A DNA stretch of 64,000 nucleotides from Collimonas sp. PA-H2. GTDB lineage: Bacteria > Pseudomonadota > Gammaproteobacteria > Burkholderiales > Burkholderiaceae_D. Location: NCBI RefSeq assembly GCF_002564105.1, contig NZ_PDBX01000001.1, positions 3,658,001-3,722,000 on the forward strand. The letters are read 5' to 3'. The translations under genes were made by a program, and so were the position numbers. Of this stretch, positions 47,553-54,842 are shown piece by piece (position 1 is the first letter of the stretch; the number at the start of each line of letters is the position of its first letter). The notes below the pieces were generated by a model, which saw only the letters and a list, made by a program, of their open reading frames with translations, made no database searches and was not told where the DNA came from.

Positions 47553-47913
47553 GCTCTCACATTGTATGTAGCGTAAATAGCGCGTCGCGAATCAATGCCT
47601 GTCTGTAGAGCTGAAATCCACCAGGAGACGTGTTGGATAGCAATACACCGGCTTTTTCCGTGTCCATCAATCCTTGTGAGAAATTACAAAAATAGCCCGG
47701 CGACGCGGTTAGTGATAGCTTTAGTCAAGCCCTGTGCCGATTGCCCTGCAAGTATGGACAAGGCCCAGTCACTGGCGATAGCGCTAACATAGATCAATTG
47801 AAGATTTCCACTAATCACGGCCTGAGCTGTCACGTTTGACAGTTGAAAAGTTACCGTAAATCTCGTCTCATTGACCCCTGGTATTCTCTATCTATTTTTG
47901 AAAAGAAAAGGTC
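47553..47913. other. Gap with a second gene S fragment
   Basis: About 360 bp without a gene. It contains TCGCGAATCAATGCCTG at 47585-47601, matching the last codons of S (about 48770-48786). The rest is unassigned. Confidence 0.5.
47569..47601 (-). pseudogene. Degenerate 3' fragment of gene S (fragment 2)
   Basis: TAGCGTAAATAGCGCGTCGC... matches the S sequence coding QALIRDALLR, with a few changes; it then stops matching abruptly. Confidence 0.65.
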
Positions 47914-48240
47914 ATGACAGCAGACTCTTGGGGGGTGACATTTTCCAGGACGCCGATTGTGAAAATCGTCGATATTAGTCACCACACCATCACTGTCATA
48001 TGGTCGGCTCCCGCCTCAAATCGACCGATTACAGATTATCAATTCGCAGTCAGAAAAGGCTATCCCAACGGCCTGAAATTACCGATCGACCTACTACCTA
48101 GCCCTGGTCATCCTCCCCCCTATCGGCACGAAATCCATTCTCTTACTTCAAACACGTTCTACTACATCCAAGTACGGGGAGTCGATGTGGATGGCGATGC
48201 AAGTCATTGGTCAACGCAGAAAGTGTGCAAAACACTTTAA
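47914..48240 (+). CDS. Fibronectin type III domain protein
   Basis: 108 aa. PIVKIVDISHHTITVIWSAP...DYQFAVRK and TFYYIQVRGVDVDGDASHW form one FNIII fold. No signal peptide. AAAAGGTC precedes the ATG. In phages such domains bind surfaces; a lone copy in the cargo slot is unusual. Function unknown. Confidence 0.7.
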   Translation: MTADSWGVTFSRTPIVKIVDISHHTITVIWSAPASNRPITDYQFAVRKGYPNGLKLPIDLLPSPGHPPPYRHEIHSLTSNTFYYIQVRGVDVDGDASHWSTQKVCKTL

Positions 48241-48360
48241 CGCATGCGCTTTTACAACCCCAATCGCGGCGTGATATTGACGTTCGAGATACTTAAGTAA
48301 TCGCAGGATATTGATACGCGAAAAATTAAACAATCAAAATATTTTCACGTTAAGGAAACA

Positions 48361-48801
48361 ATGAAATTGCTCAAGCACACCGGAAAACTTCGCGACGATC
48401 AGTGGGATAAAGTGGCACATATCCTGTCGACAGCGACGAGGTTAAATTTAACGAAACATGACTATCGTGCTTTTGTTGAGGCCGTCTTGTGGGTCATCTT
48501 GAATAACAAATATTGGGCCGATATGCCAACGCATTTCGGAAGCATCAAAAGTATTTATACACGTTTTTATCGGTGGAACGAAAGTGCGATGTGGCAGCTG
48601 TTGGCACGACGCTCAGAGGGTGATCGAGAATTGCATCAGATGCTGACGCGGATTAATGAACGTTGCGATTTTCTGAATAGGCGAAGAGAACGTCGATCAC
48701 AAGACCTGATGGCGATTCTGCAAAACACTACCGTTCTCTCTACAAATTACCCAAATGGCGTAATAGTGCATCGCGAATCAACGCCTGATCAGTCGCACTA
48801 A
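48361..48801 (+). CDS. Stand-alone IS5/IS402-type DUF4096 domain protein
   Basis: 146 aa. Residues 12-95 follow the IS402-like N-terminal transposase domain (DQWDKVAHIL, FVEAVLWVIL, ADMPTHFGSIKSIYTRFYRW), but no DDE catalytic part follows and no IS ends are seen. AAGGAAAC precedes the ATG. It overlaps the convergent S gene by 62 bp and so borrows its C-terminus from antisense S sequence. Possibly a domesticated DNA-binding protein. Confidence 0.65.
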   Translation: MKLLKHTGKLRDDQWDKVAHILSTATRLNLTKHDYRAFVEAVLWVILNNKYWADMPTHFGSIKSIYTRFYRWNESAMWQLLARRSEGDRELHQMLTRINERCDFLNRRRERRSQDLMAILQNTTVLSTNYPNGVIVHRESTPDQSH

Positions 48802-49207
48802 AACCGAGTAAAGGCCGGGCCGGATAACGATATGCAGGCCCTTTTTTTGCGACCTTGTCGGTCAATCCCTCCTGGTGCACTCGCGCAATCCGCGCCACGC
48901 GCCCAAAAAAACCGACCGATAGCTGGTTTTCGTCCTGCTCGATTTTGAGATTTTTTAGCGTGCGGATCTTCTCAAACATCGCGGCTTTCTGTCGTTTGAT
49001 TCTTCCCTTTTTGCCCCGTAGATTCTTGCGCTGCTTGCGCGCTGCATAAGGTGTGCCGTCCGGCGCCTGCTGGCTGGCGATGCGTTGCGCCTGGCTGCGG
49101 CGCAAGTCCTGGGCAATCCTGCGCGTGACGACGCGGCGCTGGCCGGGTTGGATCTGGGCCAGCAGTGTGCCGGCCCAGGCTTCCAGGGCGTGCAGATCGT
49201 CGTTCAT
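48740..49207 (-). CDS. S: Tail completion protein gpS
   Basis: 155 aa; IARRIAQDLRRSQAQRIASQ and the C-terminal YPARPLLGFSATDQALIRD are typical of P2 gpS. Overlaps gpR (ATGA). Its 3' end is the source of the degenerate fragments in the cargo region. Confidence 0.92.
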   Translation of the reverse strand: MNDDLHALEAWAGTLLAQIQPGQRRVVTRRIAQDLRRSQAQRIASQQAPDGTPYAARKQRKNLRGKKGRIKRQKAAMFEKIRTLKNLKIEQDENQLSVGFFGRVARIARVHQEGLTDKVAKKGPAYRYPARPLLGFSATDQALIRDALLRHLGNL

Positions 49208-49692
49208 TCGGGATTAGCTGGCGTCTGCCATTCGGCCAGCAGCGCGTCGCCCGCATAGGCTTGCCAGAATTCAGCGGTATATGCCGGAGTGCGTTGCGGT
49301 TCGGCCAGGTGTAAGACCTCCAGCCGGCCGGCGCCGGCTGGCTTCACTATCACGCGCTCGGTTAGCGCCAGCGTGATCGCCAGGTCTATCGATGTGTGGT
49401 TGTTGTAATCCACATCAAAACCGATGCCGGTCTTGCGCAGCTCGGCATTGTCCAGCAAGTCGCGCTGGTGCACCTGGACCCAGGCCAGCAATGGGACCAT
49501 GATGGCATCCTCGCTGCCGCTGTAGTCGGTGATGATGATGTTCAGCTTATAGCGATACTCAAACGACAGGGAAGCGGTGCCGGTCGCCACGGTGTTGCCA
49601 CCCTCCGCAAAGATCAGCAGTTTATCGGGGTTCTGCTGCAATTCGGCGCTGGCGGCCGTCAGGTGCGCCCTAAGGCTTTTGGGCTTGTACAC
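49204..49692 (-). CDS. R: Tail completion protein gpR
   Basis: 162 aa with a GTG start at 49692, chosen because AGGAGG lies nine bases upstream and the product MYKPKSLRAHL aligns with P2 gpR; the ATG at 49701 abuts the Shine-Dalgarno. Contains SLSFEYRYKLNIIITDY. Confidence 0.9.
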   Translation of the reverse strand: MYKPKSLRAHLTAASAELQQNPDKLLIFAEGGNTVATGTASLSFEYRYKLNIIITDYSGSEDAIMVPLLAWVQVHQRDLLDNAELRKTGIGFDVDYNNHTSIDLAITLALTERVIVKPAGAGRLEVLHLAEPQRTPAYTAEFWQAYAGDALLAEWQTPANPE

Positions 49693-49945
49693 GTTCGGCA
49701 TCCTCCTGACAATCAACTGCGGCGTCTACCTGGGCCGCACAAACGCCCCACGCAGCTTCTGCGCGCTCCAGGGCGAAAAGCAACGCGCCGTTAGTCCTGG
49801 GTGCCGTCGCCGGCAGTTGGCAGCGGGTCACTGCTGGACAGGCGTTGATGGTAAGCGTCGGCGCCGGTGATGGCGGGATGCTCCCGCAGGCGGGCAACAG
49901 CGTCAGGCAAAGGAGTATCGGCCCAAGTGCGTATCGTTGGATCAT
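49670..49945 (-). CDS. Rz1-like spanin lipoprotein (o-spanin)
   Basis: 91 aa. Signal peptide ending LLPAC (lipobox), then a Pro-rich mature region (GSIPPSPAPTL). Its first half lies inside the Rz gene in another frame, the classical Rz/Rz1 layout (P2 lysC type). Outer-membrane partner for disrupting the cell envelope. Confidence 0.85.
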   Translation of the reverse strand: MIQRYALGPILLCLTLLPACGSIPPSPAPTLTINACPAVTRCQLPATAPRTNGALLFALERAEAAWGVCAAQVDAAVDCQEDAERVQAQKP

Positions 49946-50213
49946 CATGTAGAAGGCTTTCAATCAGGTTTTCTCGTTCAGTAAGGGTGGCGGCGATGCT
50001 GTCACGCGACGCTTCCAGCTTGGCGGCGGCCTGCTTGTTCCTGGTCGCCGCTTGCATCAGAGCCTTGAGCGTGTCGTCGCGGTCGCGTGTGACCTGTTCG
50101 GCATGGTCGGCTCGCTCCTTTGCAGCTTTCAGGCCGTTGTATTGCACATAGATGACTAAGCCCATCGCACCGACAAGTAGAGCCGAGATCAGGCTTTTAG
50201 CGATCAATTCCAT
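49791..50213 (-). CDS. Rz-like spanin (i-spanin, lysB type)
   Basis: 140 aa. One N-terminal membrane helix (7-25) precedes a long coiled coil (LKAAKERADHAEQVTRDRDD). Start at 50213; overlaps the endolysin stop by 10 nt. Works with the embedded Rz1. Confidence 0.87.
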   Translation of the reverse strand: MELIAKSLISALLVGAMGLVIYVQYNGLKAAKERADHAEQVTRDRDDTLKALMQAATRNKQAAAKLEASRDSIAATLTERENLIESLLHDDPTIRTWADTPLPDAVARLREHPAITGADAYHQRLSSSDPLPTAGDGTQD

Positions 50214-50668
50214 AGGCCGACCCGAGTTCCGCGGCTGTCGATGGTCAGCACATGGCGGCGCGGGGTCCTGCCCTCGACCGCAATGCCCAGGTGTACCCAC
50301 ACCGCACCGCCGACGCGCTCATAGATCAGCTGGTCGAATTGCAGATAGGATTTTTCCAGCGCCTGGCCGATCTCCATCGGTGTACCAAATGCCGGCGCCG
50401 TAAAGTCGCATGCCAGGCCGTCCAGGTGTGCGCTGTTGCCAGCACCACCGACTGCCCGGTTCAACGCCTGGCAGCGGTAGCCGCTGGAAATGATGATTGC
50501 CGCGCCGCCCAGCTCCAGGCGCACCAGTTCGGTGAATTTCGCCAGGCGCCGCAGGTTGGCAATGACGGCCGGCGCCGGCGTGTTGTCGATAGAGAGGGAC
50601 CGCGCCTTGTCGCTGCGCGTGAATTCTTGCAAGGTGAAATGTTCGGTCAATGGTGTGGCTGTTGTCAT
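50204..50668 (-). CDS. Endolysin, peptidase M15 family
   Basis: 154 aa. The zinc ligands are in SAHLDGLACDF (His-x6-Asp) and VWVHLGI (His), as in M15 L-alanyl-D-glutamate or DD-peptidases. It replaces the P2 gpK lysozyme. The start at 50668 overlaps the holin gene (ATGA). Confidence 0.88.
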   Translation of the reverse strand: MTTATPLTEHFTLQEFTRSDKARSLSIDNTPAPAVIANLRRLAKFTELVRLELGGAAIIISSGYRCQALNRAVGGAGNSAHLDGLACDFTAPAFGTPMEIGQALEKSYLQFDQLIYERVGGAVWVHLGIAVEGRTPRRHVLTIDSRGTRVGLWN

Positions 50669-50934
50669 TCGATACCTCTGATGATGTTGGCGACGTTGCC
50701 CTGGGCGCGGTGCACCAGGTAACACAAAGTTAAAGCGATGCCGGCTTCCCCGAAGGAGGCGCGGCCATGGTCGAGCAGGATCTCCAGGGCGCTGGTGCCG
50801 CTGGCAACAATCAGCAGCCAGGCCACCAGGGAGATGTGTAAGCGGTGATTCGCCAGGCCGCGCCGGTAGCACAGCAGCCGCAGGCAGGTGCTGGCGTAGG
50901 AAAGCAGTGCCAGCAAGGTCAAATATTTAGTCAT
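50665..50934 (-). CDS. Phage holin (three-span)
   Basis: 89 aa with three hydrophobic helices and a charged C-terminus (HRAQGNVANIIRG). Directly upstream of the endolysin with ATGA overlap. Forms membrane holes or pinholes. Confidence 0.75.
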   Translation of the reverse strand: MTKYLTLLALLSYASTCLRLLCYRRGLANHRLHISLVAWLLIVASGTSALEILLDHGRASFGEAGIALTLCYLVHRAQGNVANIIRGIE

Positions 50935-51283
50935 GGCCGCCACCTTTGCGCAGCCAGGCCGGCAGCTCGATGGTTTTAATCAGGTCGATGCCGTGCAGCG
51001 TCAGGGCAATGGCCGCCGCTGACGCGAAGAAGGCCGCCACGCCCGATTGCTTCAACGGCGTATTGCTGATGACCTCGGGCGCGGCCAGGTATCCAATTGC
51101 CAGGGAAATGACCATGTAGGCCAGGCGTTGCAGGACCGGCAGGTTCTTGCTGGAGATCGCCACCAGCGTGGCGCCGGCGAAAGCGCCGATCAGCGCATTA
51201 CCGTCAATGCCGGGGAACAGCGTCGACAAACCGATGCCGGCGGCGCTGGTGACGACCAGGGTGGTGGTGCTGGGTTCTGCCAT
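50927..51283 (-). CDS. Putative holin/antiholin membrane protein
   Basis: 118 aa, about three membrane helices (12-30, 35-50, 60-78, 88-105 possible). Resembles the first lysis protein (gpY position) of P2-like phages. Start at 51283 (GGAG upstream); a TTG at 51304 or an ATG at 51298 are alternatives. Confidence 0.75.
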   Translation of the reverse strand: MAEPSTTTLVVTSAAGIGLSTLFPGIDGNALIGAFAGATLVAISSKNLPVLQRLAYMVISLAIGYLAAPEVISNTPLKQSGVAAFFASAAAIALTLHGIDLIKTIELPAWLRKGGGHD

Positions 51284-51300
51284 AGGGTGTTGCTCCATTT

Positions 51301-51510
51301 TCAATCCCAGAGGTTGACGACCTGGGCGGTTTTAGTAGGGGTTGCGGTAGGTTCTGGCAGGGTTACTAGGAGGCCGTGCGGCAAGACCGGCCCCAGGTCG
51401 GCCAGGCCGGGATTGAGTTCTAGCGCCGCCTCGACCACGTTGGCGGTGGCGCCCAGATGACGCCAGCACAGCAGATCCAGCGTGTCATGCTGTTGGGCGC
51501 GTACTCGCAT
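51301..51510 (-). CDS. X: Tail protein gpX
   Basis: 69 aa, LysM-like fold: DTLDLLCWRHLG and ALELNPGLADLGPVLPHG fit P2 gpX. ATG overlaps the gpL stop by 1 nt. Confidence 0.92.
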   Translation of the reverse strand: MRVRAQQHDTLDLLCWRHLGATANVVEAALELNPGLADLGPVLPHGLLVTLPEPTATPTKTAQVVNLWD

Positions 51511-52004
51511 CAGATCAGCTCGACCGTCATGTGGGACCGGCCAACAATGTCGGCAATCGCCCAATGGGCGTTACGGCGCTGTTCGGCAGGAGCGTTGTCC
51601 AGCGCCTCCATCATCTTCTTGTCGGACATGGAAGAGGCAGTGCTGTCGAAGTCGCGGTAGCGCTCGGTAAGATCGGCCTTGGCCCAGCAATAGACGGCGC
51701 GCCGGTAGTGGGCAATGTTGACGCTCTCACGATTGATCCGGTCCGCCGGTACGGCGGCCAGCGAGGCGAAGCCGGCGGCAATTTTCCCCAGCTTCCAGTC
51801 GCGCAGCTCGGCGTTGACGTGCAGGACGGCGGCCACAATCGCCTGTGTTAGTCGCGGGCTGGTGACAGTGCCGTCCAGGCGCATATTGTCGCGCACGTCC
51901 TGCAAGACGATGTCGGGGTAGAAGCCGTCGTTTTCCACGCTGCCGGCTTCCGGCAAGCTGACAGCACCGCCGGCAGAGGGCGGGGCGAAGGCAATAAAGC
52001 TCAT
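51510..52004 (-). CDS. L: Head completion protein gpL
   Basis: 164 aa; NDGFYPDIVLQDVRDNMRLDG is typical of gpL head-tail connector proteins. Follows M after a 105-bp gap. Confidence 0.9.
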   Translation of the reverse strand: MSFIAFAPPSAGGAVSLPEAGSVENDGFYPDIVLQDVRDNMRLDGTVTSPRLTQAIVAAVLHVNAELRDWKLGKIAAGFASLAAVPADRINRESVNIAHYRRAVYCWAKADLTERYRDFDSTASSMSDKKMMEALDNAPAEQRRNAHWAIADIVGRSHMTVELI

Positions 52005-52109
52005 ATAGTGAAAAATCTTTCGTCATAAACCGGCGGTGGGCGGGCGTCAGAAAGAAATCGCAATGATTCGATCATCGACCCGCGCCGCCGTGCGCCAGGG
52101 GGTGCTCGT

Positions 52110-52823
52110 TTAGCCGGGAACGGCTTTAATAATGCGGGCGCGCAAGCGATCCATCGTTTGCTTGACACCGACGCCAGGGAACAAGGCCACGGCCCGCTCC
52201 ATCAGCGCGTGGGCCGCTTCTGCCTGCGGTAGCTGTGACGCCCTCAATAGATCGTCGCCGGGTTGGTCGAGGACGGCCAGCATGGCGTAAGCATTGGCTT
52301 TCAACAGCTTGGCGCGTGCCTGGTCCGGTGCGTCGCAGTGTTCGGTCAGTTGCTGCACCTGAGTCAACATTTCGATAGCGAGAGTGGGATCGCCGGCCAG
52401 CTTGCCCTTGAGGAAAGCGGCAGAAAACTCATCCAGCAGCATCGTCGGGATGTCGCGGTTGAACTGGTCCGGCAAGGACAGCTTATGCTGCATAGCATAG
52501 CGCGCCATCTCGACCGCTCGCGCATATTCGCCACAGTCGATATGCCACACCAGGAGCGCGGTAAATACATCGTCCTGGCCGCCGTTACCTTTTGCCAGCA
52601 CGCCGTCAATCCAGTCCTGGTACTCCGGCAGCAAGGTGGCTTTCACTTCGATCTTGCGTTCCATCGACTGAATGTTGCTCAAGCTGCGGCGGTCATTCGC
52701 CAGCTTGTAGAGCATCATCTCGTAGGCGCTGCCATGCGTCATACCGCCCGGTTGGGCTTCGGCGGCGGCACGCTCGGCGAGGATGCGCGCCTTGTGGCGC
52801 TGGGCGGGAGAAAGGTCCGCCAT
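52110..52823 (-). CDS. M: Terminase endonuclease subunit gpM
   Basis: 237 aa; start at 52823 (MADLSPAQRHKARILAERAA) as in P2 gpM. Small terminase subunit with nuclease role in cos cleavage. It is immediately after N with 1 bp between. Confidence 0.9.
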   Translation of the reverse strand: MADLSPAQRHKARILAERAAAEAQPGGMTHGSAYEMMLYKLANDRRSLSNIQSMERKIEVKATLLPEYQDWIDGVLAKGNGGQDDVFTALLVWHIDCGEYARAVEMARYAMQHKLSLPDQFNRDIPTMLLDEFSAAFLKGKLAGDPTLAIEMLTQVQQLTEHCDAPDQARAKLLKANAYAMLAVLDQPGDDLLRASQLPQAEAAHALMERAVALFPGVGVKQTMDRLRARIIKAVPG

Positions 52824-52824
52824 C

Positions 52825-53829
52825 TCAGGCCACCAACTGGATATTTTCGACCATAGCACCCAGGCCGTAATCCTCGATTACATACGCATCATTGGACGAT
52901 TCGTAGTTTTCGATACGATCTCTCTTGGCTTCATCGACCACGCGACGGCGGCGGCCACCTTCTTGCCAGTAGATCGACAGGTTGTCGAAACGGGTGATCA
53001 GGATCGCATTGTCCGGGAAGTAGGGGACCGTCACCGCTTGCAAGCCGCCTATTCTCTTCTGGCTGATGACGATGTCGGCGGCCAGGGTCTCGGTCGGCGC
53101 CTGCTTGGTGTTCACCAGCGGGAAATATTTGTCATGCAATAGCGCCCGGCCTACGATGGCCACTAGGCCGCTGTCTTTCTGATACCAGGGATCGAGCAGG
53201 TTGATGGCGTCGAACACGGTGGCGTCCAGATTGGCGTAGTCGCCACCGGTGCCGATGACTACCTTACCGGCGGTCTTACCCTCATGCAGCACGCGCTGCG
53301 GCGCTTGCCGGCGGTAGTGTTCCAGCCAACCGATGTTGACATCCTCCAGCATGGGATTCTTGAGGATGTCGGTATCGGCGGCGACGCTGGTCCCATGAAA
53401 ACCGATCACCATGCGGTCCAGCGACTGCCGTTGCAGGATGTTGTTGGCAATACGCTGCTGGAAATCGGGGAATTTCGCCCAGGCATCGAGCTTGGCGTAG
53501 CCGATATGGGTATCGAAATTCGTTTTTTCGCAGCGGTAGCGTTGGTTGTCCATCGTGGTCAGATCGCGGGTCTTGCGGTCGGCCTTATCGGTGTTGGTAC
53601 GGCTGGCAATGGGACCGGAAATACCCAAGCCTAGCTTTTCGCTTTCCAATTCGGTTACGCCGATAATATTGACGCTTTTGAGGAAGTCGCTCGATTCCTG
53701 CATCTTGGTTTCCAGTTTCTGCTGGATGCTCGGATCGACGCCGAAGACTTGGGCAACGCTGGCGGTGTCGTTCAGCTGCGCCAGGCGGGCGGTGTATTTG
53801 TCGAAGGCGACGCGGGTATTTTTTTTCAT
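52825..53829 (-). CDS. N: Major capsid protein gpN
   Basis: 334 aa, P2 gpN family (HK97-like fold). Conserved RIANNILQRQSLDRMVIGFHG and MLEDVNIGWLEHYR blocks. AGGAG eight bases before the ATG. Confidence 0.95.
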   Translation of the reverse strand: MKKNTRVAFDKYTARLAQLNDTASVAQVFGVDPSIQQKLETKMQESSDFLKSVNIIGVTELESEKLGLGISGPIASRTNTDKADRKTRDLTTMDNQRYRCEKTNFDTHIGYAKLDAWAKFPDFQQRIANNILQRQSLDRMVIGFHGTSVAADTDILKNPMLEDVNIGWLEHYRRQAPQRVLHEGKTAGKVVIGTGGDYANLDATVFDAINLLDPWYQKDSGLVAIVGRALLHDKYFPLVNTKQAPTETLAADIVISQKRIGGLQAVTVPYFPDNAILITRFDNLSIYWQEGGRRRRVVDEAKRDRIENYESSNDAYVIEDYGLGAMVENIQLVA

Positions 53830-53886
53830 GCGGGTGACTCCTGTTTGTATGGGGCGGTGATCGGTTTGGTGCTGACTGGCAGGCGC

Positions 53887-54705
53887 TTAGAAATCAGTCT
53901 CTGCCATGCCGTCGCCGCCGGTGGCGGCAGGCCGGTGCGTGGGATTCGCATCGGTCGATTCGACGTGTTGCTTGAATGCCGCGAAGTCTTCGGTCGTTTG
54001 CTTCAGGGCCGCTTCTAGCGCATCAATGCGGGTCTTTTCTGTTGTGAACTGGTCGGCGCTGTAAATGGCATGGGTCGCCAAGGTTTCGACGGTGTCGTTC
54101 AGCTCGGTGAAGCGCGCATCGTCGCTAGTGGTCTTGGTAGAAAAGCGTTTCAACAGGTTTTTGAGGGTGTCGGACAATTTGATTCCTTCGGTTTCAGGTT
54201 GGAGAATTTCCTCGAATTCCAGGGTTGTTTCTTCTGCCACCGTGAACAGGTTGCCGGTGTTCTTGGTGGCGAACGATAAGACCTCAGTGCCAAGGCTGGC
54301 GGGGCTGTCGGTGACGGCCAGGCCGACCAGGTAGGCTTCGCCGGTGTCGGAGAATTTCGGATTGATTTCGATGCTGGTGTAGATTTTTTGGCGCGCCTTG
54401 TTCATGGCGACCAGCTCCGGCGTGGGCGAGATCTGCGCATACAACGCCAGCTTCTTGACGCCGCCCAGCTCGACTTCCTCGGCTTTGACTGCCGTTACAT
54501 CGCCATAGGCTTTAAAGGCGCCATCGGCCCAGGTGCTGCGCAGGTGCTCGACCCAGATGCGGGCGCCATAAACCTGCGGATCAAAATTTGCGGCCATCTG
54601 TTCGATGAAAGCGCGGTTGATGACACGACCGTCAGTGGTGGCGCCTTCGACGGCGACGCGGAAGAATTTCGATTTTGTTGGTGCGGTGGTAGTCGGCTTT
54701 GCCAT
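53887..54705 (-). CDS. O: Capsid scaffold/protease gpO
   Basis: 272 aa. The N-terminal serine-protease half shows Asp25, His54 and Ser111, a spacing close to the P2 gpO triad (Asp19, His48, Ser107), and the C-terminal half is a coiled scaffold (SADQFTTEKTRIDALEAAL). First gene of the head operon. Confidence 0.93.
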   Translation of the reverse strand: MAKPTTTAPTKSKFFRVAVEGATTDGRVINRAFIEQMAANFDPQVYGARIWVEHLRSTWADGAFKAYGDVTAVKAEEVELGGVKKLALYAQISPTPELVAMNKARQKIYTSIEINPKFSDTGEAYLVGLAVTDSPASLGTEVLSFATKNTGNLFTVAEETTLEFEEILQPETEGIKLSDTLKNLLKRFSTKTTSDDARFTELNDTVETLATHAIYSADQFTTEKTRIDALEAALKQTTEDFAAFKQHVESTDANPTHRPAATGGDGMAETDF

Positions 54706-54710
54706 GGTGT

Positions 54711-54735
54711 CGGTATTAGGGAAGTTCGAATACCG
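54711..54735. promoter_or_regulatory. Dyad between divergent gpO and gpP, candidate Ogr site
   Basis: CGGTATT-N11-AATACCG, a perfect 7-bp arm dyad in the 137-bp divergent late promoter region. P2 Ogr sites are dyads near -55; the match in position is suggestive. Confidence 0.45.
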
Positions 54736-54842
54736 CCATGGTCGGCGTTGCTGCGCGTAGAAACAATCGGCGGCGGGTTGATAACAGTCTTACCGACTTT
54801 CCGACAGAGGCTTTTACAGGCGTTGCCCTCTACGCTTGCGGC

